Positions 44,169 to 55,020 are shown, counted from the first letter of the stretch. The stretch is 64,000 nucleotides of DNA from Halomonas sp. SpR1 (GCF_031010175.1 NZ_JAUAMB010000018.1:27925-91924); one strand, 5' to 3'. The notes: generated by a model not told the origin, from the sequence alone. Program-made: numbers and translations.

Positions 44169-46121
44169 ATGAAAACTATCGTTAACCGCATGTCGATGCG
44201 CTTTAAATTTGCCTGCGTGCTGCTTCTTCCTCTGCTTGCCCTGGCCTGGTTTGCCGCTCAAGGCATTATGGAACGACGTGCCACGGTGCAGGAGTTTGAT
44301 CGTCTACACGCCTTGACCCAACTGGCCCAGCTCGCCGGCGATGCAGTGCACCAAATGCAGCTTGAACGGGGCATGACCGCTGGCTTTCTGGGCAGTGAAG
44401 GTGAAGCGTTTGGCAGTCGGCTAAGTGAACAGCGGCCCAACACAGACGCTGCCGCTAAAGCGTTTCAAGCCCAACGCGATAACTTGGATAAAGCGCTGCT
44501 GACCCCCGCTGTAGTGCAACAACTCAATGCGATTGATGCGCAGTGGCAGCGCCAGACGCAACTGCGTAAGCAAGTCGATGACCTTAAAATCACTATGGAT
44601 GATGCGCTAATCCACTACACGGGCATCAACGGCCAATTAATGGCCTTTGTGGGTGCGCTGTCGCATCTAACCAGCGAAGGGAATATTGCACGCCAGCTAA
44701 GTGCTTACTACCAACTGCTGGAAGCCAAGGATTTAGCTGGCATTGAACGGGCGCTGCTGGCTAATGCCTTTGCCGCTGACGGTATGCCCGAGGCTACGCT
44801 GCGCCGTTTCTTATCGCTGTTAGGCGAAGAGCAGGCCTTTCTGGGTAGCTTCCGTGTTTTGGCGGGTGAAGAGAACCGTAGTCAGTTGGACGAGGCCTTG
44901 AGCGGTGCAGACATTGAACGTCTCTTGGAACGGCGGGAATTGGCGATCAGCCAAGCCCAGACGGGCGGCTATGGTGTCGACCCCGAACAGTGGTTTGAGT
45001 GGCAAACGGTAAAAATTGCGCGCCTCAAGTCCTTAGAGAATCATGTGGCCAACGCGGTCGTATCGGCAACCGTGGTTCTGCGGGAGTCAGCGCAACGGGC
45101 GCTTTGGCAGTATGCGGTCATTGCGCTGGCGGCCAGTTTGATGGCGATTATCGCAGCCGCGCTGATGGTGCGTGCCATTACCCAACCGCTCAACCAGGCG
45201 TTGGTAAGTATCGCCAACCGCGGTAATGATTTAACCCAGCGCCTGGCAGTACCCGGTAGCGATGAGTTGTCACAGCTATACCTGGCGTTCAATGCGTCAT
45301 CGGCAGTCACCGAAGCGTTGGTGGCTGATGTAAAGCGCAATGCACAGTCGGTGGCGGTGGCCAGCAATCAGATGGCGCAGGGTAATCAGGATCTTGCCCA
45401 ACGGACTGAAGAGCAGTCTGCCTCACTGGTGCAAACTGCCTCGAGCATGGAGCAGATCACCGCGACGGTGCGGCAGAGCGCTGAAAACGCCCAGCAGGCT
45501 CAGCACATGGCAGGCGATGTGGCCCACCAGGCGAAAGAAGCCACTCTGGTAGCGTCGCAAGCTCAGCAGGCGATGCAGCTTATCCTGCAAGCCAACGAGC
45601 AGGTGACGAGTATTGTGGCGACTATTGACAACATCGCCTTCCAAACCAACCTGTTGGCGCTAAATGCCTCGGTTGAAGCGGCGAGAGCCGGTGAGCATGG
45701 GCGTGGTTTTGCGGTGGTCGCCGATGAAGTGCGTAAATTGGCTAGTCGTAGTGCCCAGGAGGCCAGCCAGATTCGCCACTTGATCGACAATAATGCGGCT
45801 AAAATTTCCGAAGGCGAAAACCTGGTCACTTCGACCAACGATACGCTTGGGCGAATCGCCCAGAGTGTGGAGAAAATGGCCAGCTTGGTCGATGAAATGG
45901 CCTCGGCCACCCATGAGCAGTCGGCGGGGATTGAGCAAATTAACCGTGCCATGGCTCAGTTGGAAGACGTGACCCAGCAAAATGCTGCCCTGGTTGAGGA
46001 AATGGCGGCAGCGAGTCGCTCCCTGGATGATCAGGCGGATGATATGACCAGCAAAGTGAGCGACTACCTGGTACGCGATACCAACTTGCCAACCAACCGC
46101 TTAGCGCTCTCTCTCGCGTAG
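44169..46121 (+). CDS. Methyl-accepting chemotaxis protein with NIT-type sensor
   Basis: 650 residues: TM1 (about 11-30), a periplasmic helical region with the [20 protein letters not shown] nitrate/nitrite-sensor pattern, TM2 (about 315-337), HAMP, and the cytoplasmic hairpin with [20 protein letters not shown] and [20 protein letters not shown]. The likely input is nitrate, nitrite or a related anion by domain similarity only. No CheW-binding genes nearby. Confidence 0.85.
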   Translation: MKTIVNRMSMRFKFACVLLLPLLALAWFAAQGIMERRATVQEFDRLHALTQLAQLAGDAVHQMQLERGMTAGFLGSEGEAFGSRLSEQRPNTDAAAKAFQAQRDNLDKALLTPAVVQQLNAIDAQWQRQTQLRKQVDDLKITMDDALIHYTGINGQLMAFVGALSHLTSEGNIARQLSAYYQLLEAKDLAGIERALLANAFAADGMPEATLRRFLSLLGEEQAFLGSFRVLAGEENRSQLDEALSGADIERLLERRELAISQAQTGGYGVDPEQWFEWQTVKIARLKSLENHVANAVVSATVVLRESAQRALWQYAVIALAASLMAIIAAALMVRAITQPLNQALVSIANRGNDLTQRLAVPGSDELSQLYLAFNASSAVTEALVADVKRNAQSVAVASNQMAQGNQDLAQRTEEQSASLVQTASSMEQITATVRQSAENAQQAQHMAGDVAHQAKEATLVASQAQQAMQLILQANEQVTSIVATIDNIAFQTNLLALNASVEAARAGEHGRGFAVVADEVRKLASRSAQEASQIRHLIDNNAAKISEGENLVTSTNDTLGRIAQSVEKMASLVDEMASATHEQSAGIEQINRAMAQLEDVTQQNAALVEEMAAASRSLDDQADDMTSKVSDYLVRDTNLPTNRLALSLA

Positions 46122-46175
46122 CTTGGTTACCGTTATATGACGATATCGCCTTAACTTATTTCCTCGTCAGCCGAT

Positions 46176-46202
46176 AAGGTACTTTGCAGCGCAAAGTACC
46201 TT
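46176..46202. other. Perfect 12-bp hairpin
   Basis: AAGGTACTTTGC, loop AGC, GCAAAGTACCTT downstream of the chemoreceptor gene. There is no T-run, so it may stabilise the 3' end rather than terminate. Confidence 0.5.
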
Positions 46203-46339
46203 CGCCGTCATAGGGTGTTATTATGACTAGCAATATCACTGTCTTCATAATAACGGCTCTATTTACCTAATAACGGTTCTATATAACAACGAATTTATAT
46301 GGCGATGGCTCTATAAAATGACGAGGAGAGCAAAGACGT

Positions 46340-48145
46340 ATGTATGAATCCTTGAAGGTATCGAAGGAACAGTCTTTGTCTCAACAGCATTCCCAGCCAA
46401 CACCTTCTCTGCCCCGCTCGAACGCGATGCAGGCAGCATCCGGCAGTCAGGTAGCGTCACCCGCTGAATTGGTATTTTGCTATGCCAATGAGGCGATCAT
46501 TATTACCGATGCTGAAAACCGGGTAGTGGAGGTGAACCCCGCTTTTTGTGAATTAACGGGGTTTACTCAGGGTGATGTACAGGGCAAAACGCCGGAAGCA
46601 TTCAGCATTTTACCGCTGGATGATAGCCGCACCACGCGCCTGACGCGTGAAGAGCTGCAATTGCGTGACCGCAGTAAAAGCCAGGTGAGCTACCGTAGCC
46701 ACGATGGCCAGTTTTATCCCGGGATGATGTCGATTAATCGCGTGCGTAATGAGCAAGGTGAGATCGATCACCATGTAATCGTGCTTGCGGATCTTTCGGC
46801 CATTCCTGCTCATGCCCGGCACCTTAATAGGGAAGTCTATTTTGATGCCCTAACCGGGCTACCCAATCTGCAACTGCTGACGCAATTGATCCAAGAATCC
46901 ATACAGCATGCAGAAGCGAAGCAACTCTCCTTGGCAGTGTGCTCGCTGGATATCGATTTCTTTAAAAATATTAATGACCGCCTGGGTTCCAGCGTGGGAG
47001 ATGCGCTCCTGTCATCTTTTTCGCAGCGGATAAGCCATCTGCTGTTTGGAGATGATGTGCTCGCGCGGGTGGGGGGCGACGAGTTTGTGCTGTTACTCCA
47101 CCATGTCGTAGACGACGATTTTTTTGAGAAGCTGCTAGCCTCTATTCGTCAGCCGCTGATGATAGACGGGCAGAGCGTTCACCTGACGGCAAGCCTGGGA
47201 GTGACCCTCTACCCGAATGACCATGTTCAGGGCGATGTGCTGTTACGCCATGCCAACCAGGCGATGTACCGCGCCAAGCAGCGTGGCCGCGATACCTTTC
47301 ACTTGTTTGACCCACACCATGACCGCTTGCTGCAGGTGCGCCATGAGCAGCGGCAGCGTTTTATTGATGCGCTCAATAACCATGAACTGCGCCTCTATTA
47401 TCAGCCCCAGGTCGATATGCGCAGCGGTCAAGTGGTCGGCCTGGAGGCGCTGGTTCGTTGGCAGCACCCGGAAGAGGGGTTGCTTGCGCCGGGGCAGTTT
47501 TTACCCACCATCGATACCACGCCGTTGGAAGTGGAACTTGGCGAGTGGGTTATTGAACAGGCGCTGCGCCAGTTGGCTCAATGGCAGGCTCAAGGCATCG
47601 CGCTACCCATCAATGTGAATATAAGCCCTACGCATCTGTTAGTAAGTAATTTTAGTCAGCGGTTGGGCGAGCTCTTGGCACGCCATCCCAACGTACCGCC
47701 AGCGTTGCTCAAACTCGAAGTGCTGGAGAGTGCGGCGATGCATGATATCCAGGCCGCACTGCAAAATATGTCGCGCTGCCAGTCGCTGGGAGTGAGCTTT
47801 GCTATTGATGACTTTGGCACCGGGTTTTCGTCGTTAACCCACCTGCGGCAGCTACCGGTCAGCCTGATCAAAATTGATCAGAGCTTTGTTCGCGATATGC
47901 TCAGCGATCAGGACGATATGGCGATTGTGGAGAGCGTTATTTACATGGCGAATCGCTTTAAACGGCCCATGCTGGCGGAGGGTGTGGAAACCTTAGAGCA
48001 TGCCAAAGCCTTGATGGCACTGGGGTGCGACTTAGCCCAAGGTTATGGTATTGCCCGGCCAATGCCCGCCGAGGCGCTACCTGCCTGGTTAGCGAATTGG
48101 CCTAGGCGTGAAGAGTGGAACGCTCTCGCAGAGGCGAACCCTTAA
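46340..48145 (+). CDS. PAS-GGDEF-EAL protein
   Basis: 601 residues: PAS domain (IIITDAENRVVEVNPAFCEL), GGDEF domain with an intact RVGGDEFVLLL, and EAL domain with GLEALVRWQHP, AIDDFGTGFSS, IKIDQSFVRDM and AEGVETLE. ELTES is altered to EVLES. Both activities are possible. No signal peptide; cytoplasmic. Confidence 0.88.
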   Translation: MYESLKVSKEQSLSQQHSQPTPSLPRSNAMQAASGSQVASPAELVFCYANEAIIITDAENRVVEVNPAFCELTGFTQGDVQGKTPEAFSILPLDDSRTTRLTREELQLRDRSKSQVSYRSHDGQFYPGMMSINRVRNEQGEIDHHVIVLADLSAIPAHARHLNREVYFDALTGLPNLQLLTQLIQESIQHAEAKQLSLAVCSLDIDFFKNINDRLGSSVGDALLSSFSQRISHLLFGDDVLARVGGDEFVLLLHHVVDDDFFEKLLASIRQPLMIDGQSVHLTASLGVTLYPNDHVQGDVLLRHANQAMYRAKQRGRDTFHLFDPHHDRLLQVRHEQRQRFIDALNNHELRLYYQPQVDMRSGQVVGLEALVRWQHPEEGLLAPGQFLPTIDTTPLEVELGEWVIEQALRQLAQWQAQGIALPINVNISPTHLLVSNFSQRLGELLARHPNVPPALLKLEVLESAAMHDIQAALQNMSRCQSLGVSFAIDDFGTGFSSLTHLRQLPVSLIKIDQSFVRDMLSDQDDMAIVESVIYMANRFKRPMLAEGVETLEHAKALMALGCDLAQGYGIARPMPAEALPAWLANWPRREEWNALAEANP

Positions 48146-48792
48146 GCGGCTAGCGAGTCCGCGTCTGTTGCATCTGAGGAGGGTGTAGTAGTGGATGTCG
48201 CAGTGGAAGATGTCGCCGCGGCGCCGTTGCTGCGGGCCTGTTCCATTTCACTGCGCTGCATGGACGCTTCGAGTTTGGCTTCCAATAGGTACTGGCGGGC
48301 CTGAGCAGCCACTTGATAATCTTTTGGCGAAGGATCCGCAGGTGCCATGGCTGCGGCGATCACGGTCTGCATTTTTTCGATCGTCGCTTGGGGGTCATTG
48401 GGTACCGGGCCATAATCGATCGACACTTCTCCCGCTACCGCATAGCGCTTGCCATCGGGGCCGACTTCATACTCGTAGCTGGCGCCGCCCGTATAGGCGC
48501 CACCGACTATTTGGTGGGCCATCTCATGTTGGCGTACTTCGCGGTCAGTCTGTTTGAGTTGTTCGAGTAGCTGAACCTCTTCCGGCGCCATGGGCGTGCC
48601 GTCCGCCCGTTTGGGGCCAGCAGCTTCGCTGCTCTCATCGCTATTGCTGGTAGCGTTGGGTTCATCGGCATTCGCCGTCTCTTCTTCAGGCGCACGGCCT
48701 CTGGCTGCCTGCTCAACGCGCGGTGACGTGGCATTTGCTGCCGGATACGCCCAGGCAGCAGCGGGAACGGTGCTCACAGAAGAAACGGCCAT
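48142..48792 (-). CDS. SprA-family putative metalloprotease
   Basis: 216 residues with HEMAH (zinc site) in DREVRQHEMAHQIVGGAYTG, then SYEYEVGPDGKRYAVAGEVS and YGPVPNDPQATIEKM, the pattern of SprA/CJM1_0395 family proteins. The end is Ala/Ser/Thr low-complexity. Convergent with the GGDEF/EAL gene, overlapping by four bases. Function unestablished. Confidence 0.75.
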   Translation of the reverse strand: MAVSSVSTVPAAAWAYPAANATSPRVEQAARGRAPEEETANADEPNATSNSDESSEAAGPKRADGTPMAPEEVQLLEQLKQTDREVRQHEMAHQIVGGAYTGGASYEYEVGPDGKRYAVAGEVSIDYGPVPNDPQATIEKMQTVIAAAMAPADPSPKDYQVAAQARQYLLEAKLEASMQRSEMEQARSNGAAATSSTATSTTTPSSDATDADSLAA

Positions 48793-48930
48793 AGAGAATT
48801 ACCGACTAAGAAAGAGTTGGGATACCATGAATTATTAGCGAGGGATGCTGACAGTGCAAGTTTGCCGATACTTTTCTGACACGATGCCAGCCCATACCAC
48901 TTCTACTCCAGCTCAGTTCAGCCCAGCCCT

Positions 48931-49158
48931 ATGCAAACGATTGATGTGATTATTAACCTTAATTATGATGAGTGCTTGGCTCATTATGAGGGGCGCATTG
49001 CCCACGTACGTGCCCGTAGTGTAGATGGCCGCTGGGTAATATTTCCCGCCGAGGCGATTCGCCGGGTGGTGGGGCGTGACGGCGTGCGCGGCATCTATCG
49101 ATTAAGTTTTTCTGAGCAGGGCCGATTCATTAGCATAGATCCCTTAACCGGACGTTGA
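48931..49158 (+). CDS. DUF2835 family protein
   Basis: 75 residues matching the DUF2835 layout: IDVIINLNYDECLAHYEGRI, VRARSVDGRWVIFPAEAIRR and a final GIYRLSFSEQGRF. Small, conserved in gammaproteobacteria, function unknown. Confidence 0.8.
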   Translation: MQTIDVIINLNYDECLAHYEGRIAHVRARSVDGRWVIFPAEAIRRVVGRDGVRGIYRLSFSEQGRFISIDPLTGR

Positions 49159-49165
49159 ACTGCCT

Positions 49166-49573
49166 ATGCACCGCCATGGAACACCGATCACCTTAAATGT
49201 CCTCATTTATTCCATCATTCCCAATTTAAACAGCGCTGAAAAGCTAGTTTTATCTACCCTGGACAGCTTGATTGAGACCGCTACAAACCCTCTAGACATC
49301 CTTAAACGTACCGATCAGCGTCAGGCGTTTGGTTTGGAAATTCATCGTATACGCATCAACCTGGAGCATCTGCTAAGCCGCTACCGAACGGAGCTGGATG
49401 CCGTGCTACGCAGCGAAGGTGAATATATCGGCCCGGTAGTAGAACCCGATCCCCAAGAGGCCGATGCCATTCGTAGCGCAGTGGATATCTATATTCATGT
49501 CTGTGCCTTTCAACGCGGAGAGCGTCCTAACCCCGTACCTGGGCATGAATCTACGTTGGGCAAACGGCCATAA
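49166..49573 (+). CDS. Hypothetical protein (135 aa)
   Basis: A 135-residue helical protein whose start is MHRHGTPITLNVLIYSIIPN, with no recognised domain. It begins eight bases after the DUF2835 stop, so they may share a transcript. Confidence 0.5.
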   Translation: MHRHGTPITLNVLIYSIIPNLNSAEKLVLSTLDSLIETATNPLDILKRTDQRQAFGLEIHRIRINLEHLLSRYRTELDAVLRSEGEYIGPVVEPDPQEADAIRSAVDIYIHVCAFQRGERPNPVPGHESTLGKRP

Positions 49574-49700
49574 CGTAACATTCACACATGGCATCAACAT
49601 TGCTTGTATAATGTGGCCATTCTGACTTTCAGGGTTACCCCCTTGAAAGCAAGCAGCCTGCCTACCCGGCGCTGGCTGTGGACACATTAGGAGATATACC

Positions 49701-50276
49701 ATGTCTGCCTCACCTGTCACATTGATGGTGGCTCGTCGTGTTGAGCACGGCCGCTACGCCGATTTTAACCGTTGGCTTAACGAAGGGCGCGAGCTGGCGG
49801 CCGATTTTGCTGGCTACCTCGGCTCCGGCGTATTGGCGCCACCGGCTGACGACGATGAATACCAGATTATCTTCCGCTTTAGCAGTAGCGAAACCTTAGC
49901 CGCCTGGGAACACTCCGCCTCACGTCATGCGTGGTTGGCGCGCGGTAAGGGCTTGTATGAAGCGCCCCATGAGCACCGGGCCACCGGGTTGGATACGTGG
50001 TTTCAAACCGGCAGTAGTGCTCCGCCGCGCTGGAAGCAGGCAGTAGCGGTGTGGCTGGCTTTCTTTCCTATCTCGCTGATTTTTCAGCTGGTATTTGGTG
50101 GCGTATTGGCCGATTGGGCGCTGGTGCCGCGGGTAGTGGTGAGCACGCTCATGTTGACCCCGGTCATGGTGTTTGTGTTTATTCCACTCTCTATGCGTTT
50201 ACTCGCGCCTTGGCTGCAAGGTAAGTGGTCACCGCTGGATTTGCTGGCGCGTTGGCGCCACGCGCAGCGGTCATAA
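49701..50276 (+). CDS. ABM-domain membrane protein
   Basis: 191 residues: an N-terminal ABM (antibiotic biosynthesis monooxygenase) fold (VTLMVARRVEHGRYADFNRW, IIFRFSSSETLAAWE) and two C-terminal hydrophobic helices. A common two-domain envelope protein of unknown substrate. GGAGATATACC precedes the ATG. Confidence 0.72.
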   Translation: MSASPVTLMVARRVEHGRYADFNRWLNEGRELAADFAGYLGSGVLAPPADDDEYQIIFRFSSSETLAAWEHSASRHAWLARGKGLYEAPHEHRATGLDTWFQTGSSAPPRWKQAVAVWLAFFPISLIFQLVFGGVLADWALVPRVVVSTLMLTPVMVFVFIPLSMRLLAPWLQGKWSPLDLLARWRHAQRS

Positions 50277-50462
50277 TGCGCCGCTGTTAACAACTAACTG
50301 CTTTCGTTGGCGCTTCCATGGGGCGGCGTTGCGTTGAAACCCACCTGCGTTTATTGCACCTATGATGATGGGCTTTATGGTACTAAGCTAAATATGGCTA
50401 TAAACAAAGGATAAGTGTCGCCAGTGCAACGCTGGCGTGCAACTCAGCCCCATGGAGTGTTT

Positions 50463-51134
50463 ATGATTCACGTTCACCATCTGGAAAAGTCACGTTCGCA
50501 CCGCATCCTGTGGCTACTTGAAGCCCTTGAGCTGGACTATGAATTGGTGGTTTACCAACGCGATGGCAAAACACAGCAAGCACCAGACTCGCTGAAAAAA
50601 ATCCATCCACTGGGTAAATCTCCGGTGATTACCGATGGTGATTTCACCGTGGCTGAATCAGGAGCGATCATTGATTACCTTCTACAGCGCTACGGGCAGG
50701 GCCGCTGTCAGCCTCCCATCGATGATATGCCTGGGTGGGTGGGTTACCGCTACTGGTTGCACTATGCCGAAGGTTCATTGATGCCACTGCTGGTGATGCA
50801 GCTTGTGTTTAGCCAAATTCCTAAACAGTCCCCCTGGTTGATTAGGCCGCTGGCGAAGGGGATCAGCGATACGGTCAGCAAGCGCTTCCTTGCACCGCAG
50901 CTTAAGCGGCATCTTAACTTTATTAATCAGCACCTGTTGGCGCAGGGTAATTTTGGCGGGCCGTGGCCCAGCGGCGCTGATATGCAAATGAGCTTTCCGC
51001 TCCAGGCAGTGGCCGCCGTACGGTCGCTGGATAGCTATCCTGCCATTGCCGCTTTTTTGTCACGCATTGAGCAAGACGCCGCTTGGCAGCGAGTGGTAGA
51101 GCGGGCAGGCCCGCTTACCATACCTGGTCAGTGA
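50463..51134 (+). CDS. Glutathione S-transferase family protein
   Basis: 223 residues from the ATG at 50463: thioredoxin-fold N-domain (HHLEKSRSHRILWLLEALEL, SPVITDGDFTVAESGAIIDY) and helical C-domain. The N-terminal Ser/Arg region replaces the classic Tyr. Probably a GST or GST-like oxidoreductase. Confidence 0.8.
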   Translation: MIHVHHLEKSRSHRILWLLEALELDYELVVYQRDGKTQQAPDSLKKIHPLGKSPVITDGDFTVAESGAIIDYLLQRYGQGRCQPPIDDMPGWVGYRYWLHYAEGSLMPLLVMQLVFSQIPKQSPWLIRPLAKGISDTVSKRFLAPQLKRHLNFINQHLLAQGNFGGPWPSGADMQMSFPLQAVAAVRSLDSYPAIAAFLSRIEQDAAWQRVVERAGPLTIPGQ

Positions 51135-51143
51135 CCAGTCGCT

Positions 51144-52982
51144 ATGTACTATTACGCCTCGTCTGCAGCTCTTCCGGTGGAGCTTCTGCGCAACATAGAC
51201 AACTACTTGGGGCGTTGGGGTATCGCCTTGCTGATTGTTTTTCTCCTTTTGGCGCTGCTGGGCAACCTGTTGCTCAAGCGGCGTATGCAGCATAACCGGG
51301 CGCTACTTCAGTCCAATAAAGAGATGCTGGCGACGATCCTGGACAGCGTCGATGCGTTTATTTATATCAAATCTCCCTCCTTGGAGTACCAATACGTTAA
51401 TCGCCGCATAAGCGAGCTATTCGGCCTGCCGGCTGACAAAATTATCGGTAAGCGCGATGAGGCTTTTTTTGATGCCGGGAGCGCCGCTGAAATCAAGCAG
51501 ATTGATCGCAACGTATTGGCGTCAGGTAAAAAAGTGACGGTAGAGGAGAGTAATATCTTGCAAGGCGAAAGCCAGGTAAGGACATTTTTATCAATTAAAA
51601 TGCCGCTTTCCATGTCGCCTGGTGCAGCCCCTTGCCTATGCGGGATATCGACCGAACTGACTGACTACCTGGAGATGCAGTCGCGCACTCACTACCTGGC
51701 TTTCTATGACTCGCTAACCGGGCTGCCCAATCGGCGGCTGCTGATGGATTCCTTAACAGCCGCTATTGCGCATGAAGAGTGGGCCGCATCCTATAGCGCG
51801 GTAATGGTGATTGATCTGGATAATTTCCGCTTAGTGAACGACATCCAGGGCCATGACAGTGGCGATCAGCTATTGATTAGCGTTGCCGAAAAGCTACGTC
51901 AGCGGCTTGACGCAGAGGAAACGCTGGCTCGCTTTAGTAGTGATGAGTTTGTGGTGCTGATCAATAACTTGGGCGAGCAACAGGCGAACGCTGCGCTAAA
52001 AGCCGAGCGTGTGGCGCGCCAACTATTGGAGACGATTGCGCAATTAAGAAACAGCCATACGTTACCGATTAGTGCCAGTATTGGTATTTCGCTGTTTACG
52101 GGGGGAGGCGAGCACAGTATGGATAGCGTGCTGCAACAGGCTGATATGGCGTTGCAGCAGGCAAAAAGCGCAGGCGGTAATGGGCTGTGCTTTTTTAATA
52201 CGGATATGCAAACCAGCGTACTGGAAAGAGCGAGCTTGGAAGCCGACCTGCATAAGGCACTTGAGCGCAACGAGCTGGCGCTGCATTACCAGGTACAGGT
52301 TGACCATCAAGGCGTGACCACCGGCGTAGAAGCCTTACTGCGCTGGTTTCATCCTCAGCGTGGCTGGGTATCTCCCGCGACGTTTATTCCGCTTGCGGAG
52401 GAGAACCGGCTGATTGTGCCGATCGGTTATTGGGTGATGCGTTCAGCCTGCGAACAGCTGGCGAAGTGGTCGCACCAAACTGCCTATGCGTCGTTAAGTA
52501 TCTCCGTCAATGTAAGTTCAGTGCAGTTTCAGCAGCCGGAGTTCGTGCGTGATGTTGAAGCGCTGTTGGCTGAAACCCAGGCACCGCCGAACCGATTGGT
52601 ACTTGAGGTCACTGAGAGCCTGTTGATGCAAGAACCGGTTAGAGTTCGCAATACGATGTTGCAACTGCGGGCTAAAGGGATTCGTTTTGCATTGGATGAC
52701 TTTGGCACGGGCTACTCATCGCTGAGTTATTTGAAACGATTACCGCTGGATGAGTTAAAAATTGACCAATCGTTTATTCACGAGCTGCTTACCAACAAGA
52801 CAGACGCCGCGATTGTCGATACCACGATTCTGCTTGCGGTGAGCTTAGGCTTGACCGTGGTCGCGGAAGGAGTGGAGAAAAAAGAGCAGCTTGACTGGTT
52901 AAGAGGCCACGGCTGCTACCGCTATCAAGGCTATCTACTTGGCCGCCCGACCCCAATTGAGTATCTATTCGAGAGCTATTAA
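51144..52982 (+). CDS. Membrane PAS-GGDEF(degenerate)-EAL protein
   Basis: 612 residues: N-terminal TM (IALLIVFLLLALLGNLLL), PAS domain (about 60-180), then a GGDEF domain where the signature reads RFSSDEFVVLI (GG replaced by SS), and an EAL domain with GVEALLRWFHP, EVTESLL, ALDDFGTGYSSL, LKIDQSFI and AEGVEKKE. Cyclase activity is improbable; phosphodiesterase likely. Confidence 0.87.
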   Translation: MYYYASSAALPVELLRNIDNYLGRWGIALLIVFLLLALLGNLLLKRRMQHNRALLQSNKEMLATILDSVDAFIYIKSPSLEYQYVNRRISELFGLPADKIIGKRDEAFFDAGSAAEIKQIDRNVLASGKKVTVEESNILQGESQVRTFLSIKMPLSMSPGAAPCLCGISTELTDYLEMQSRTHYLAFYDSLTGLPNRRLLMDSLTAAIAHEEWAASYSAVMVIDLDNFRLVNDIQGHDSGDQLLISVAEKLRQRLDAEETLARFSSDEFVVLINNLGEQQANAALKAERVARQLLETIAQLRNSHTLPISASIGISLFTGGGEHSMDSVLQQADMALQQAKSAGGNGLCFFNTDMQTSVLERASLEADLHKALERNELALHYQVQVDHQGVTTGVEALLRWFHPQRGWVSPATFIPLAEENRLIVPIGYWVMRSACEQLAKWSHQTAYASLSISVNVSSVQFQQPEFVRDVEALLAETQAPPNRLVLEVTESLLMQEPVRVRNTMLQLRAKGIRFALDDFGTGYSSLSYLKRLPLDELKIDQSFIHELLTNKTDAAIVDTTILLAVSLGLTVVAEGVEKKEQLDWLRGHGCYRYQGYLLGRPTPIEYLFESY

Positions 52983-52990
52983 ATAGCAAA

Positions 52991-53018
52991 ACCCCTTTCC
53001 AGCACGCTGAAAAGGGGT
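52991..53018 (-). terminator. Terminator between the EAL gene and nhaD
   Basis: ACCCCTTT with inner CAGC/GCTG and AAAGGGGT forms a hairpin; on the minus strand it is followed by TTTT. It lies 43 bp past the nhaD stop and can serve both convergent genes. Confidence 0.65.
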
Positions 53019-53061
53019 GAGGGCCGTGCTTATCAATGTGTCTGGCTTAACTGAGCGAGGT

Positions 53062-54540
53062 TTAACTGAACAGTGCAAAGCTCTCTGCGTTAAGCCACAT
53101 ATGCACCAAAATACTGGCGATGTAGCCGAGCAGGATAACCGGCGACCAGCGCAAGTGGCCCATAAACGTATAGGAACCCCTGGCCTGGCCCATTACCGCC
53201 ACACCGGCCGCGGAGCCAATCGATAGCAAACTGCCCCCGACGCCAGCGGTTAAGGTAATCAGCAGCCACTGGCCATGGGACATATCCGGTTCCATGGTCA
53301 GCACCGCAAACATCACGGGAATGTTGTCTACAACCGCCGAGACCACACCCAGTGTAATGTTGGCTGCAGTAGCGTTCCAGCCGGTATACAGCGCTTCTGA
53401 CAGCAAGCCAAGATAGCCCATAAACCCCAGCCCGCCAACGCACATCACTACCCCGTAGAAGAACAGCAACGTGTCCCACTCGGCTCGCGCCACGCGGTTA
53501 AAGACATCGAACGGCACCACGCCACCCAATTGCTCAAGCTTCTTGTTGTCGCCGCGGCGACTATAGCGTTCGCGCTTGCGCTCCAGCGAGCGGGGCAGGC
53601 TGCGGCGCAGGTAGTAGCCAAAGAACTGCAAGTAGCCCAAGCCGGTCATCATGCCTAACACCGGGGGTAGGTGCAGTACCACGTGACACAACACGGCGGT
53701 AACAATCGTCAATAGGAACAGCAACACAATGCGCCGGGCACCACGCTTTAGCCACACATCTTCATAAACGCTAGAGGGTTTTTCATCCTTGATGAACAGG
53801 CTCATGATGCATGCTGGAATCAAGAAGTTGACCAGAGCGGGGAAGAACAGAATGAAGAACTCCTGAAACTCCACCATGCCCGCTTGCCATACCATTAGGG
53901 TGGTAATGTCGCCAAAAGGGCTAAACGCGCCCCCTGCGTTAGCGGCCACGACGATATTGATACAGGCTAAGTTAATGTAACGCCTGTCTCCTTCGGCCAC
54001 TTTGGTTACCACGGCGCACATCAGCAGGGCAGTGGTGAGGTTGTCGGCAATCGGCGAGAGTATAAAGGCAAGGCTGCCGGTCAGCCAAAACAGCGTCCGG
54101 TAGTTGAAGCCCTTGCGGAGCATCCAGGAGCGCAACGCATCAAAAACGCGGCGTTCTTCCATGGCGTTGATATAGGTCATGGCCACCAACAGGAACAGCA
54201 TCAGCTCGGTGAACTCCAAAAGCGTGACGCGGAAAGCGTATTCAGACGCTTCCGACATACCGTTTTGGACATACACCCAGCCGATGAGGCTCCAGATAAT
54301 ACCGGCCGCCACTAACACCGGCTTGGACTTGCGCATATGGATCTTTTCTTCCGCCATGACCAGCGCATAGGCCAGAACGAAAATCGCTACAGCGAAAAAG
54401 CCCACTGCAGAAGTGGTAAGATCCAATTCACCGGTCACGGCAAAAGCGCTGGGGCTTACGCCTAATAGTAAGGCCGCTAACAAAAAAAGCCAGCGACGAT
54501 ATAATCGAGGCTGGCAAGAGGGTTGGCACGACGTAGGCAT
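53062..54540 (-). CDS. nhaD: NhaD-type Na+/H+ antiporter
   Basis: 492 residues with a signal-like N-terminus and about 12 hydrophobic segments. Motifs such as ILSPIADNLTTALLMCAVVT, NIVVAANAGGAFSPFGDITT and SAVVDNIPVMFAVLTMEPDM mark the NhaD/IT-superfamily antiporter. It expels sodium in exchange for protons, expected in a halophile. Long non-coding region upstream. Confidence 0.92.
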   Translation of the reverse strand: MPTSCQPSCQPRLYRRWLFLLAALLLGVSPSAFAVTGELDLTTSAVGFFAVAIFVLAYALVMAEEKIHMRKSKPVLVAAGIIWSLIGWVYVQNGMSEASEYAFRVTLLEFTELMLFLLVAMTYINAMEERRVFDALRSWMLRKGFNYRTLFWLTGSLAFILSPIADNLTTALLMCAVVTKVAEGDRRYINLACINIVVAANAGGAFSPFGDITTLMVWQAGMVEFQEFFILFFPALVNFLIPACIMSLFIKDEKPSSVYEDVWLKRGARRIVLLFLLTIVTAVLCHVVLHLPPVLGMMTGLGYLQFFGYYLRRSLPRSLERKRERYSRRGDNKKLEQLGGVVPFDVFNRVARAEWDTLLFFYGVVMCVGGLGFMGYLGLLSEALYTGWNATAANITLGVVSAVVDNIPVMFAVLTMEPDMSHGQWLLITLTAGVGGSLLSIGSAAGVAVMGQARGSYTFMGHLRWSPVILLGYIASILVHMWLNAESFALFS

Positions 54541-55020
54541 GTGACGTTCTTCCTCATGGTTAAGTTGTCAGGAGTGGTGTAAAAGCGGCATTATTTTATC
54601 AGTTTATATTGCGTTGCAATACCTTTAAAAACCGAACGAAAGTAGGTTTTCTTAAGGTGATAGCATCTTTTTTTAGGAAATTAATCTTTTAGGTAATGGT
54701 AAAATGCTTGTTATTGGTTTTATAAAAAAAGCTAACAATTGGTTTGGAGTTATACTATTGCTGCATAGCATTATTGAATCAGATTCATAATTTATATCTA
54801 GCTACGCTAATGTTTGGTTTAAAAATTTTCTTGTGCATTGGGGCAGGGAGCGGGGGAAGAGCGGAGAGCGCCCGCCTGAGGGCAGTCGTGCTATGTTGAG
54901 CCGCGCCTCGCTCCCACTCAGGCTGAAGGTTTGTCCACAAAAAGTTTGTTCAAAAACAGCTGGTGGCGATAAAACGAAGCCTATCAGCAACGGCCATTCG
55001 ATACGCTAAGGAATAACACG
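54541..55020. other. 480-bp intergenic region upstream of nhaD
   Basis: A+T-rich near 54590-54810 and then GC-richer. It must carry the nhaD promoter on the minus strand and that of the binding protein on the plus strand. I saw no convincing gene, hairpin or operator. Confidence 0.5.
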
